DNA of 64,000 nt from positions 1 through 64,000 of the IMG/VR virus record IMGVR_UViG_3300023174_003433; one strand, 5' to 3'. Shown piece by piece: positions 41,001 through 50,054 of the stretch (its first letter is position 1; the number at the start of each line of letters is the position of its first letter). A program made the translations under genes and the position numbers. The notes under the pieces were generated by a model. The model saw nothing but the letters and a program-made list of their open reading frames with translations. It made no database searches and had not been told where the DNA came from. Source of the DNA: a virus.

Positions 41001-43450
41001 GTACTATCACCTATTTGTCCTCTGTAATTACCTCCCCATGTAAATAAGGTACCACCAGAACGAATAGCTGCTGTATGAGAACCACCAGCAGATACAGCAG
41101 TCCATGAGCTGGATCCTATTTGAACTGGACTGGATAGTGAAACAAGATTATTTCCAACCGTTACTGGACTGCTTTGCCTGAACCGTGTGCCAAAACTAAT
41201 TTGTCCTAATTGGCCATAATTATTAATTCCCCATGTAAATAAGGCACTATAAAAACCACTAGAACGAACAGCTGCTGTATAATATCGGCCAGCAGACACA
41301 GCAGTCCATGAACTAGATCCTATTTGTACTGGACTGGATTTATCAGCAGTTGTACCATCTCCCAATTGGCCTTGGGCATTTCGACCCCATGTAAACAAAG
41401 TACCACCAGAACGAATAGCTGTTGTATGATCGTTACCACCAGACACAGCAGTCCATGAGCTGGATCCTATTTGAACTGGACTGGATCTAGATGTGCTTGT
41501 ACCATCTCCTAATCGACCTTGGCCATTAGATCCCCATGTAAACAAGTAACCATCAGAACGAATAGCTGCTGTATGATAAGCACCAGCATTTACAGCAGTC
41601 CATGAACTAGATCCTATTTGAACCGGACTGGATTTAGCAACAGCTGTACCATCTCCTAATTGGCCATAATTATTTTGGCCCCATGTAAATAATAAATTAT
41701 CAGAACGTATAGCAATTCCATGTCGAGCACCAGCATCTACAACAGTCCATGAGCTGGATCCTATTTGTACAGGACTGGATCTATTGGTGGTACCACCATC
41801 TCCTAACTGACCAGTACTATTATATCCCCATGTAAACAAGGTACCACCAGAACGAATAGCTGCTGTATGAGATAAACCAGCAGTTACAACAGTCCAAGAG
41901 CTGGATCCAATTTGAACTGGACTGGACCTATTAAAACCAGAAGTCCCATCACCCACTTGTCCTCTGTAATTACCTCCCCATGCAAACAAATATCCATCAG
42001 AACGAATAGCTGCTGTATGAGTACCACCAGCAGCCACAGCAGTCCAAGAGCTGGATCCAATTTGAACTGGACTAGATTTACCAACAATTGTACTATCTCC
42101 TAATTGGCCTTGGGTATTTCGACCCCATGTAAATAATAAATTATCAGAACGAATAGCTGCTGTATGGTAACCACCTACAGACACAACAGTCCAGCTAGAT
42201 AAATTTGTTAGTGACTCATTTCCAATTTGGCCCGCACTTCCAAGACCCCATGTAAACAAGTATCCAATATTATTAATAGCTGCTGTATGAGTACCACCAG
42301 CACTTACAGCAGTCCATGAGCTGGATCCTATTTGAACTGGACTAGATTTATCAGCAGTTGTACCATCTCCTAATTGGCCTTGAAGATTATATCCCCATGT
42401 AAATAAGGTACCACCAGAACGAATAGCAGTTGTATGAAAAAAACCAGCATCTACAACAGTCCATGAGCTGGATCCTATTTGTACAGGACTGGATCTATTG
42501 GTAGTTGTATTATCTCCTAATCGACCGTTTCCATTACCTCCCCATGTGAACAAGGTACCACCAGAACGAATAGCAACTGTATGAACATAACCAGCACTCA
42601 CAGCAGTCCATGAGCTAGAGCCTATTTGTACTGGACTGGATCTAGTGGTAGTTGTACTATCTCCTAATTGACCATAATTATTTCGTCCCCATGTAAATAA
42701 TAAATTATCGGAACGAATAGCAGCTGTATGAGAACCATTAACAGACACAACAGTCCAGCTAAGCAAAGCTGTTGTATCTCCTTGCCCCAACTGGCCAGAA
42801 CCATTAAGTCCCCATGTAAATAAGGTACCACCAGAACGAACAGCCATTGTATGAAGAGCACCAGCAGCTACAGCAGTCCATGAGCTGGATCCTATTTGTA
42901 TTGGACTGGATTTATTGGTAAGTGTACCATCTCCTAATTGGCCTTGACCATTATATCCCCATGTAAACAAGTAACCATCAGAACGAATAGCTGCTGTATG
43001 ATTACCACCAGCAGCCACAGCAGTCCATGAACTGGATCCTATTTGTACTGGACTAGATTTATTGAAAGTTGTACTATCTCCTAATTTGCCATATTGATTA
43101 AATCCCCATGTGAACAAAGTACCACCAGAACGAAGAGCAGCTGTATGTCTAAATCCAGCAGACACAGCAGTCCATGAGCTGGATCCAATTTGAACTGGAC
43201 TGGATCTAGTGGTAGTTGTATTATCACCTAATACGCCATTATTATATCCCCATGTAAACAAGTAACCATCAGAACGAATAGCTGCTGTATGAGAACCACC
43301 AGCACTTACAGCAGTCCAACTGGATAAAGGTGTTGTTACAGTTGTTCCTAACTGGCCATAAGCATTATTTCCCCATGTGTATAAAAATTTATTCTCGGCT
43401 GGAGCAGCTGCAGAAGCACCTTTAGCTAAAAGTTGTTCAATGAATAACAT
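38084..43450 (-). CDS. Giant RCC1-repeat beta-propeller protein, candidate receptor-binding fibre
   Basis: 1788 aa. After a 25-residue leader (MLFIEQLLAKGASAAAPAEN) the whole chain is RCC1-type repeats: LFTWG, a variable N.....G.LGDGT segment, SSPVQIGSSSWTAVSAG, HTAAIRS. I count 35 units of about 50 residues, the last one truncated after HTVGIS. RCC1 propellers have seven blades, so 35 would be five propellers. It lies among fibre genes next to a tail assembly chaperone. No signal peptide or membrane segment. Most likely a surface-exposed adhesin; no enzymatic motif is visible. The DNA units are nearly identical and the gene should recombine. Confidence 0.9.
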   Translation of the reverse strand: MLFIEQLLAKGASAAAPAENKFLYTWGNNAYGQLGTTVTTPLSSWTAVSAGGSHTAAIRSDGYLFTWGYNNGVLGDNTTTTRSSPVQIGSSSWTAVSAGFRHTAALRSGGTLFTWGFNQYGKLGDSTTFNKSSPVQIGSSSWTAVAAGGNHTAAIRSDGYLFTWGYNGQGQLGDGTLTNKSSPIQIGSSSWTAVAAGALHTMAVRSGGTLFTWGLNGSGQLGQGDTTALLSWTVVSVNGSHTAAIRSDNLLFTWGRNNYGQLGDSTTTTRSSPVQIGSSSWTAVSAGYVHTVAIRSGGTLFTWGGNGNGRLGDNTTTNRSSPVQIGSSSWTVVDAGFFHTTAIRSGGTLFTWGYNLQGQLGDGTTADKSSPVQIGSSSWTAVSAGGTHTAAINNIGYLFTWGLGSAGQIGNESLTNLSSWTVVSVGGYHTAAIRSDNLLFTWGRNTQGQLGDSTIVGKSSPVQIGSSSWTAVAAGGTHTAAIRSDGYLFAWGGNYRGQVGDGTSGFNRSSPVQIGSSSWTVVTAGLSHTAAIRSGGTLFTWGYNSTGQLGDGGTTNRSSPVQIGSSSWTVVDAGARHGIAIRSDNLLFTWGQNNYGQLGDGTAVAKSSPVQIGSSSWTAVNAGAYHTAAIRSDGYLFTWGSNGQGRLGDGTSTSRSSPVQIGSSSWTAVSGGNDHTTAIRSGGTLFTWGRNAQGQLGDGTTADKSSPVQIGSSSWTAVSAGRYYTAAVRSSGFYSALFTWGINNYGQLGQISFGTRFRQSSPVTVGNNLVSLSSPVQIGSSSWTAVSAGGSHTAAIRSGGTLFTWGGNYRGQIGDSTSGDANSKSSPIQIGSSSWTVINAGAAFTAAIRSGGTLFTWGFNSGGQLGDGTTTSSSSPVQIGSSSWTAVSTGGYHAGAIRSDNLLFTWGINTAGQVGDSTLTNRSSPVQIGFINIVQSSPVVIASSASWTVVSTGYAHVAAIRSDGYLFTWGYNNPGCLGDGTTTSRSSPVQIGSSSWTAVSTGAKHTVAIRSGGTLFTWGFNNNGQLGDGTTTSSSSPVQIGSSSWTAVAAGSVNDHTAAIRSDGYLFTWGYNNNGQLGDGTTTSSSSPVQIGSSSWTAVAAGRRHSTAIRSGGTLFTWGQGIFGQLGDGTNVSKSSPVQIGSSSWTAVAGGQYHAVAIRSGGTLFTWGFNSAGQLGDGTTALKSSPVQIGSSSWTAVGAGRYHTGAIRSDGYLFTWGNNSQRSDGRLGDGTLTNRSSPVQIGSSSWTAVSGGDAHTAAIRSGGTIFTWGYNFHGQLGDGTSGAINSKSSPVQIGSDFASMSWTVVTAGLSHSAAIRSDGYLFTWGGNTGGQLGDGTAVAKSRPVQIGSSSWTAVSAGGRHTAAIRSGGTLFAWGYNGQGQLGNSSIVSRSSPIQIGSSSWTAVSGGGNSSVSRGHTAAIRSDNILFTWGYNQSGQLGDGTGGSLTNKSSPITVGNNVVVILPSPLLIGSSSWTAVAAGGTHTAAIRSDGRLFTWGVNAGQLGDGTTTSRSSPVQIGSSSWTAVGAGRDHTAAIRSGGTLFTWGNNTYGQLGDGTSTSRSSPVQIGSSSWTAVAGGLSHTVAIRSGGTLFTWGLNSNGQLGDGTGGFGTQKSSPVQIGSSSWTAVAAGPGSIHTAAIRSGGTLFTWGSNSVGRLGDGTLINRSSPVQIGSSSWTAVSAGGNHTAAIRSGGTLFTWGYNGQGQLGDGTSGSINSKSSPVQIGSSSWTAVSAGGVHTAAIRSGGTLFTWGYNGSGRLGDGTLTSRSSPVQIGSSSWTAVSAGGDAHTVGIS
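38100..43410 (-). repeat. About 35 tandem RCC1-coding repeats, unit about 150 bp
   Basis: The core block coding SSPVQIGSSSWTAV (plus-strand CAGTCCATGAGCTGGATCC and following bases) recurs nearly unchanged in most units, while the bases coding the N.....G segment differ. Units 1, 5 and 9 lack the SSPVQIGSS part; units 16, 19 and 29 have a second copy of it. Confidence 0.92.
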
Positions 43451-43945
43451 TTAATTTTCTAATGATGGCCAATTGACTTGAGCAATATTCACAACCTCAT
43501 TTTCTGAATATACTTGTATAATATCTCTTAGAGCTTGTCGATATATAATCCATTTATTTTTGGTGTTTTCATCAAATAAATTTTGTACATCTTGTAATTG
43601 AGTCCAATCAGAACTAACTAACAATTCATTTCTTTTTTTTCTTAGTTCTTCTATAAATCTATATTTTAAAGTAGAGAATTCTTCAACAGGTTCTGGTTGT
43701 CTTTCAGTTATAATAATACTTTCTAAAACATCATTCTCTCTAATCTCATAATTATATCCACTTACATAATGGGTTAAATCATTCCACGTTTCATTTTGTT
43801 TAGTTACAGGATACCAACCTACAGATTTTAAAAAAGGCAAATCATCAGCAGCCAAATTTAGTCCGCTTACATTTCTCCAATTATTAGGTAGTAAGTCATA
43901 CTGACCTGTAATTTCATTATTTTCTATGTGTACCCAATTTGCCAT
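43451..43945 (-). CDS. Tail fibre assembly chaperone-like protein
   Basis: 164 aa. C-terminal ELRKKRNELLVSSDWTQLQD, KNKWIIYRQALRDIIQVY and VNWPSLEN match the phage tail assembly chaperone type (Phage_tail_APC), in which RR.ELL..SDWTQ..D..L and W..YR.ALRDI are conserved. The first 90 residues are a separate domain (NNEITGQYDLLPNNWRNVSG). It directly precedes the RCC1 gene, which suggests it helps that protein fold or attach. Confidence 0.75.
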   Translation of the reverse strand: MANWVHIENNEITGQYDLLPNNWRNVSGLNLAADDLPFLKSVGWYPVTKQNETWNDLTHYVSGYNYEIRENDVLESIIITERQPEPVEEFSTLKYRFIEELRKKRNELLVSSDWTQLQDVQNLFDENTKNKWIIYRQALRDIIQVYSENEVVNIAQVNWPSLEN

Positions 43946-43957
43946 TTTTAATATCCG

Positions 43958-44518
43958 TTATTTGCTGTCTACCATAGAGGCCACACCTCGCCAATTTAAA
44001 CCGCCGTCATCTGTGATAAATGTTAACACATCAACACCGGCCGCTGTAAGAGATGGAGCTGTACCTCCAGGCCATTTGACTGCCGAAGGCCAAGTTAATG
44101 CTGCAGAGCCTCCATTGGTAAGCTCTAAAACAAAACCGATGGCAGCCGGCGGTGCAATTGGATTAGAAAATACCCAAGTTGTAACACCCGTTACAGTTGC
44201 TGATACATAATTACCTAAAGTTAAATCTATGGTTCTAGTACCAGAACCAGCACCCAATACATTATGTGTTGTACCATATTGAGTAATTGCTCTGTTACTG
44301 TTTATGTATGGAGAACCCAATATAGAATATGAATTGGCTGTTATGATACCAGTATGCGAACTTAATAAAACTTCTACGTTGGTGACTTGTGTGCCACCAA
44401 CAGGTAAAGTTTTGAAAAGCCGATTTGATGTTGGGTCATACACCTCATCACCAAGCCGTTGGCCGTTTAATGAGGTGTTTGCCGATACTACATGCCGAAT
44501 ATAATCCCGAGAGGACAT
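43958..44518 (-). CDS. Small tail-fibre structural protein
   Basis: 186 aa from ATG 44518, preceded by GGGAGG; the longer frame to 44581 overlaps the upstream gene. MSSRDYIRHVVSANTSLNGQ, then RLGDEVYDPTSNRLFKTLPV and a beta-rich C-terminus with WPSAVKWPGGTAPSLTAAGV and DVLTFITDDGGLNWRGVAS, a segment frequent in phage fibre and tail-tip proteins. No enzyme motif. Confidence 0.7.
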   Translation of the reverse strand: MSSRDYIRHVVSANTSLNGQRLGDEVYDPTSNRLFKTLPVGGTQVTNVEVLLSSHTGIITANSYSILGSPYINSNRAITQYGTTHNVLGAGSGTRTIDLTLGNYVSATVTGVTTWVFSNPIAPPAAIGFVLELTNGGSAALTWPSAVKWPGGTAPSLTAAGVDVLTFITDDGGLNWRGVASMVDSK

Positions 44519-44528
44519 TTTACCTCCC

Positions 44529-47429
44529 TTAAGCTTGTGCCTCTGACCAACTAAAACGAGCGGCAACGTTAGCTGCACCACCTAATGGAGTAATACACAA
44601 AGTTAAAATATCTGGACCATCAGGATAAATTTGCAATGCTGTGTTTGATACGGCATTGTTTACACCGCCACCTAAAATACTATTACCAATATCACGCAAC
44701 CTTACTAAATCTTGAGAATCTGTATTATTTGCTGGTGTAAAGCCGGTCCAAATTGATTCACCACCATTAATTACAGCTGCTGGTCCATGAATAGCATACT
44801 GTGCTAAAGAAGAACCTCCAACTGGCAGATAAGTTCCTGAAGAAACACGACCATTCAAAACCAATTCAGCACGAACAGCATTATTAGAAGCAAAAATACC
44901 TATTGAAGCGGGAGCTAATTGCATACGGTTAATAATTTCACGTTGTCCTAAAACACCAGCAGTACCATTGTCAATTGATGGTGCTAGGCGAACACTAAAC
45001 ACCGGATAACGTATTGCTGGGCTTGGATATGTTTGTTGAGTATTTTGTCCAAAATTAAAAATAAATGATTTATCATCATCATAACGGCCGTCCATAATTA
45101 CAGAAGAACCCCAGTGACTAACTGTTGATGCTTGGCCAGGTGAATAAGATTCAACACGAACAGGAGCTGTACCACCAGGATTGACTGCTGTAGCACCAGT
45201 AACGGTAAATGTTGTTGCTGTGCTAGTACCTAAAGCAATACCACCAGTATTTGCTGAGTTGCGTTGTAGTCCTGTAAATGTTGTTGCTGTTTTACCTGTG
45301 TAGTAAATATATTCAATTGCACCACCAGTATCAGCAGCTGCATAAACTAATAATACACCAACAGGTGGGAAGAATGTTGTATCATTAACTGTCATTGATG
45401 TTGCACCAGCAGCCAATGTAGCAGTTAAGAATGTTGTAACAGGAATTGTATTTGTTTCGTAACGAGCAGGCAAGTTACCAGAACGCATATATGCTTCTGT
45501 GTTGATGTTGTTGTTTGGCATACGATGGCAATAAATTACTTCTCCACGAGTGTTCTTAAATCCGAAACGAACAGCACCTGCACCATACCAAGAATAGTCG
45601 GCATAGAACATTTGCATTCTTGTTAAATCTAGATTGAATAAACTTGCACCAGTGCCATCACACCGGTCAATATTCCATTGCGATTGAGGTACACGTAAAT
45701 CAACTGTTTTACTAATTTGGCAAGCAGACGATGTTACGCCACGATACTCAGGATAAATGTACATTAAAGTATCAGATACAATTGTTTGTACCAGATATGA
45801 TTGGCCACGAATGACAATATAATCATTTGGTTTTAGTTGTTGACTGAAACGAGTGCTTGTACCAAATACAGCACCGTTACCAGAAACAACAGAACCAACA
45901 CCAGATAATTGTAATGTGCTTGAACGTCTAACTGCATATAATGTTTGGCCATCATATTCAAAGAAGAAACCGTTTTGTGAATCAAACATACCAACACGAT
46001 TAGCAGCACCATACCAAGAATATGGTGAAACATTTAGTGGAAATCCAGATGCTGTTGCAGATGATGGTACTGAGTTTGCTGTGTAAGTAAACTGTAAAGG
46101 AGTATTTGCACCAGTCACGGTAAACAATCCATTGTATGCCGTTTCTGTTGCACCTGAAATTAAAATTTGTGAGTTGGCACCAAGACCATGAGCGAACTTG
46201 GTTGTTACTGTACAAGTCGTACCAGAACTTGTAATACCATCAGTTGCAACTGCTGGTTTTAGAATAGAACCGGTTGAAAATTGAATACCTTTACCGGACT
46301 GATAACGGAATTGACGGCGTGTCTGACGAATAACTTGATAACCATGGAATGGAGATACGTTAGAGAATTGAACACCGCCATCAAATGGACGATGCTGAAC
46401 ATAACCTAATGGACGTGGATAAATTGACGCATTGGCGGGAGCTGTAATTGTTCCTGTTGCGGCACAAGAGAATGTAAATATGTTAGTATTAGGTGTATTA
46501 GCAACAACCCAAGAACTGTTAATAAGTCCTGTATTGCCTGTGGCACCAGTAACATAAAATCCATCACCGACTCGAAAGCCATGAGCATTGGCTGTTGTGA
46601 TTGTACCAACTACACCGTTCAAAACGATGGTACCACCTGCTGCACCTGAAGAAGGTAACGCAGCGCCAGTATAATATGCACCAATAAATAAAACTGTTTT
46701 ATTAGAATCAAATAAAGCAGCTGCAGGAGTGTTTATTACTGTATATGTAAAGTTGGCATTAGGAGAAACGCCTTCAACAATCCACCATCCATCAGCGTTA
46801 GCATTATCTAAAGTACCTTGTACAAAAATAGGAGTGCCAGCAGTAATACCTGTTGTATTATTAATTGCTACTGTTACTGTTTTACCGGATGCTGTAACGT
46901 TAGTAATTTGATATGAACCAGCAGAACCAACGTTAGTAGAACCAACAAATGCTACGTTAGCAGAAATGTTTGAAATACTTTGTGTAGGATCATAAAAAGC
47001 ACCAGGACGATTGTTAAGAAGATTAATTGATTCCCATTTTGTTGGCTGAGGACCATATTCAAAGTCTGTATCAATCAATGCCTGTGGAGTAGATACACGC
47101 ATTTTGTCCACAGGATCACGTAAAACTTCATTTGGAGTAATTTCTTGATAAGTTTCTTCTGTAAGAATAGATAACTTATCTGTCGAGTTCATCGAGCCAG
47201 TAGCAAAAGCTAATACAATAGTGGTTGTTTCTAAACCACTAACTGTATTGGACGAATTGGTAAATGAAGTTGCTTGAAGTGCTGGATCGGAGAAATTATA
47301 AATGACTGTGCCAGAAGTTGTATTGGTAATCAATAACAACTGCTCTCTACGAATGTTTTTACCAGATACCGTAACGGTTCTTGTTGACGGGGTAAATGTG
47401 TAACTTTCTAATATAACATGCTTTGCCAT
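44529..47429 (-). CDS. Large virion structural protein
   Basis: 966 aa. MAKHVILESYTFTPSTRTVT, then Thr/Asn/Gly-rich beta segments with repeated TVTVAINNTTGITAGTPIFV-like units (fibronectin-like or Ig-like feel), a central YVQHRPFDGGVQFSNVSPFH and RQFRYQSGKGIQFSTGS. Proteins with this sequence style and the RDPVDKMRVS / DTDFEYGPQPTKWE N-terminus are, as I recall, conserved virion proteins of aquatic T4-like phages. Exact place in the virion unknown. Confidence 0.75.
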   Translation of the reverse strand: MAKHVILESYTFTPSTRTVTVSGKNIRREQLLLITNTTSGTVIYNFSDPALQATSFTNSSNTVSGLETTTIVLAFATGSMNSTDKLSILTEETYQEITPNEVLRDPVDKMRVSTPQALIDTDFEYGPQPTKWESINLLNNRPGAFYDPTQSISNISANVAFVGSTNVGSAGSYQITNVTASGKTVTVAINNTTGITAGTPIFVQGTLDNANADGWWIVEGVSPNANFTYTVINTPAAALFDSNKTVLFIGAYYTGAALPSSGAAGGTIVLNGVVGTITTANAHGFRVGDGFYVTGATGNTGLINSSWVVANTPNTNIFTFSCAATGTITAPANASIYPRPLGYVQHRPFDGGVQFSNVSPFHGYQVIRQTRRQFRYQSGKGIQFSTGSILKPAVATDGITSSGTTCTVTTKFAHGLGANSQILISGATETAYNGLFTVTGANTPLQFTYTANSVPSSATASGFPLNVSPYSWYGAANRVGMFDSQNGFFFEYDGQTLYAVRRSSTLQLSGVGSVVSGNGAVFGTSTRFSQQLKPNDYIVIRGQSYLVQTIVSDTLMYIYPEYRGVTSSACQISKTVDLRVPQSQWNIDRCDGTGASLFNLDLTRMQMFYADYSWYGAGAVRFGFKNTRGEVIYCHRMPNNNINTEAYMRSGNLPARYETNTIPVTTFLTATLAAGATSMTVNDTTFFPPVGVLLVYAAADTGGAIEYIYYTGKTATTFTGLQRNSANTGGIALGTSTATTFTVTGATAVNPGGTAPVRVESYSPGQASTVSHWGSSVIMDGRYDDDKSFIFNFGQNTQQTYPSPAIRYPVFSVRLAPSIDNGTAGVLGQREIINRMQLAPASIGIFASNNAVRAELVLNGRVSSGTYLPVGGSSLAQYAIHGPAAVINGGESIWTGFTPANNTDSQDLVRLRDIGNSILGGGVNNAVSNTALQIYPDGPDILTLCITPLGGAANVAARFSWSEAQA

Positions 47430-47433
47430 TTAA

Positions 47434-50019
47434 TTAATCTCCTAGTGCTATAGTAGCGGCTGAATATGGATATCTTCTATTTTGTGAAGCTGATGAACTA
47501 TTTATAAGCGTTAGAATCGCTTGGTCACCTGGTGCAGGTGGGTTGTAAATTACCAATTGAGAACTGGTATTACTACTTACCACCCTATGACCTTTAAAGG
47601 AATCATATGGTATTAACCATGGGTACCGAATCTCTGTTACATACGGTGCCAATTTAGCACCATTAATAATGACTTCCAGATTTCTGGAGTTCATAATGTT
47701 AATTACATTTGACTGTTCCGACCTCAAATCAAATACACATTTAAGGTTATCAAACTGATTAGTAATATCATTTAGAACTACGGATGGTGATGGAGTGACT
47801 ACGTTATTTGCAAGAACTGAAGTTACTATCTCAACACCACCAGAAACAAATACAGTATTGGAAATTAAATTTCCTGTTAGAACTATTGTATTGTTAGAAG
47901 CAACAAAGAATGAATTACTATTACTTAAATAACCTGTTGAGTTAGCAACGATGATTGTATTGGCTAACCATCCAAATCCGCCACCTGTGGCAGCTGTTGT
48001 TTGTTTTGTGCCATCAGCAAACGTAATACCATTGGAACCAGCAAAAAATGTATTGGCTGCACTAATGTTTGTATTGGAATAAATGGCACCATTGGCATAT
48101 AAAGCCCAAGAATTAGTTACAGTAAGATTCGTATTAGCAACATTAATTGATGGAGCATTTATATGAACTGTTGATAAATTTCTATAAGTTACTGGTGCAG
48201 GTGCATTTCTTAATATTGGACCAATAAAATAATTATAATATATTGGTTCTGCTATTGTTCCTGTATCGGAGATATCCACAAAAGTGGATCCTTTAACAAA
48301 TAAACTTCCTCCTAAAGCACTACCAAAGGGTCCACTTAGATTACGCAAAGAAAAGCCGTTATTGGTGCTACCACTGGTAGTTAAACCATTTTGTAAAACG
48401 GTGCCTCCGGTACTCGTAAAACTAAACGATGTCAATGAGGCAATCCAGCTAGCACCGGCGATGTAGGCACCACCAGCCATTTGTAAACTACCCGCCACCG
48501 GAAAACTACTTCCAGCATTTGTTCCAGTGAGTACCAAATTAGCCGCAGTGAATGTATTGGCTAATTGTAAATTATTATTAGATTGAAAAAATTGTAAATT
48601 ACTTGTGTTTGAAAGATAACCAGTAGAGTTAGCAACGATAACTGTATTGGCTGTCCAGCTAGATAATGTTTGATTGATTGCTGTATTACTATAATCCAAC
48701 CTTACATTCTGGCTGTTATCTACACCTTGTATAATAGTAATGGCTGTGTTACTGTAATCAATTCTTACATTTTGGCTTGCATCAGTACCTTCAATTACAG
48801 TTAATCTGGTATTTTGAGTAACATCAGTGCCTTGAATAATGGTGATGGCTGTATTACTATAATCCAACCTTACATTCTGGCTAGCATCTGTACCTTCAAT
48901 TACAGTTAATCTGGTATTTTGAGTAACATCAGTACCTTGAATTATGGTGATGGCTGTATTACTATAATCCAACCTTACATTCTGGCTAGCATCAACACCA
49001 TCCGCAATGGTCATTCTAGCGTTCTGGCTAGTATCAGTACCTTCTATAATAACCATTCTAGCATTTTGGCTTACATCTGTACCTTCAATAATAACCATTC
49101 TAGCATTTTGGCTAGTGTCTGTACCTTGAATTATGGTGATAGCTGCATTGCTATAATCTAAACGGACATTTTGGCTTGCATCAGTACCTTCAATTACAGT
49201 AAGTCTGGTGTTCTGGCCAACATCCACACCTTGAACAATAGTAATGGCTGTATTGCTATAATCCAATCTTACGTTTTGGCTAGTATCAGTACCTTGAATA
49301 ATAGTTATAGCTGTATTGCTATAATCTATTCTAACGTTTTGACTAGCATCTACACCATCCGCAATGGTCATTCTAGCATTTTGGCTAGTATCAACACCTT
49401 GAATTATGGTGATAGCTGCATTGCTGAAATCTAACCTTACATTCTGACTAGCATCTACACCTTGAATAATGATAGTGTTTGCCGAGGCACTATTTGCAGT
49501 ATCTCTGGCCGCTTGGTCAATCGATGTGCCGCCACCGCCACCACCAGAACCCATAACCCAAGGTAATCCGTTAGCCGCATATCGTAATATGTCAGTATAG
49601 ATACCATTTGATCCTGCACTTGTGCCACCAACATAGATATTACCTGTTACACCGACACCACCAAAAACAACTAGTTCACCAGTCGTATTTGAATTTGAGG
49701 TTGTTGCAGATGTGTTGGCACCAATAACAACACTACCATTGTATTGTGCTAGATTAACACGACCAGTATCCAGCACCTCAATACTAGGAATACCAGAGAT
49801 GTCATTGACGGAGAATAAAGAACCAGTTAGATTGTTGGTAATTGAGAATAGTTGACCAGCAGAACCTTCAAATGATAGAGTTCCATTAGATGTAGGATAA
49901 GCCCGAATGGTGATATTGGCTGAATTGGATGTGGTATTGGCCGCAGAAAAGACAATCGTAGGATCATTATTGGATCCAACATTGGGCGTTATTAGGATAT
50001 TTTTATCTAGATTACTCAT
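47434..50019 (-). CDS. Repeat-rich tail fibre A
   Basis: 861 aa. N-terminal 165 residues are a beta-rich attachment part (MSNLDKNILITPNVGSNNDP...). Residues about 170-450 consist of tandem units such as GTDASQNVRLDYSNTAITII and GVDASQNARMTI, spaced 14 or 21 residues, probably a rigid trimeric rod. The C-terminal 400 residues are Asn/Ser/Thr-rich, ending with a globular tip (NRRYPYSAATIALGD). The same repeats are in the fibre at 52084-56574. Host recognition is likely. Confidence 0.8.
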   Translation of the reverse strand: MSNLDKNILITPNVGSNNDPTIVFSAANTTSNSANITIRAYPTSNGTLSFEGSAGQLFSITNNLTGSLFSVNDISGIPSIEVLDTGRVNLAQYNGSVVIGANTSATTSNSNTTGELVVFGGVGVTGNIYVGGTSAGSNGIYTDILRYAANGLPWVMGSGGGGGGTSIDQAARDTANSASANTIIIQGVDASQNVRLDFSNAAITIIQGVDTSQNARMTIADGVDASQNVRIDYSNTAITIIQGTDTSQNVRLDYSNTAITIVQGVDVGQNTRLTVIEGTDASQNVRLDYSNAAITIIQGTDTSQNARMVIIEGTDVSQNARMVIIEGTDTSQNARMTIADGVDASQNVRLDYSNTAITIIQGTDVTQNTRLTVIEGTDASQNVRLDYSNTAITIIQGTDVTQNTRLTVIEGTDASQNVRIDYSNTAITIIQGVDNSQNVRLDYSNTAINQTLSSWTANTVIVANSTGYLSNTSNLQFFQSNNNLQLANTFTAANLVLTGTNAGSSFPVAGSLQMAGGAYIAGASWIASLTSFSFTSTGGTVLQNGLTTSGSTNNGFSLRNLSGPFGSALGGSLFVKGSTFVDISDTGTIAEPIYYNYFIGPILRNAPAPVTYRNLSTVHINAPSINVANTNLTVTNSWALYANGAIYSNTNISAANTFFAGSNGITFADGTKQTTAATGGGFGWLANTIIVANSTGYLSNSNSFFVASNNTIVLTGNLISNTVFVSGGVEIVTSVLANNVVTPSPSVVLNDITNQFDNLKCVFDLRSEQSNVINIMNSRNLEVIINGAKLAPYVTEIRYPWLIPYDSFKGHRVVSSNTSSQLVIYNPPAPGDQAILTLINSSSASQNRRYPYSAATIALGD
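47499..47506 (-). promoter_or_regulatory. Late promoter of the 44529-47429 gene
   Basis: Exact TATAAATA on the minus strand within the last codons of fibre A, 69 nt before the next start. It is in coding sequence, so chance is possible. Confidence 0.5.
48670..49480 (-). repeat. 14/21-residue coding repeats of fibre A
   Basis: Repeated DNA units of 42 or 63 bp coding [G][TV]D[AT]SQN[VA]R[LM] and the DYSNTAITIIQ spacer. About a dozen copies with small differences; highly similar to the repeats at 53330-56330. Confidence 0.85.
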
Positions 50020-50046
50020 TGAACATTCTTCTTATTGGTTACCTAT

Positions 50047-50054
50047 TATTTATA
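50047..50054 (-). promoter_or_regulatory. Late promoter of fibre A
   Basis: Exact TATAAATA on the minus strand, 27 nt before the fibre A start. Confidence 0.72.

Noticed and set aside
38084-43450. Diversity-generating retroelement target
   Set aside because: No reverse transcriptase gene or template repeat in the window, and variable positions are not adenine-specific as far as I can see.
48670-49480. CRISPR-like regular repeats
   Set aside because: The repeats are continuous coding repeats of a fibre rod with no unique spacers and no cas genes.
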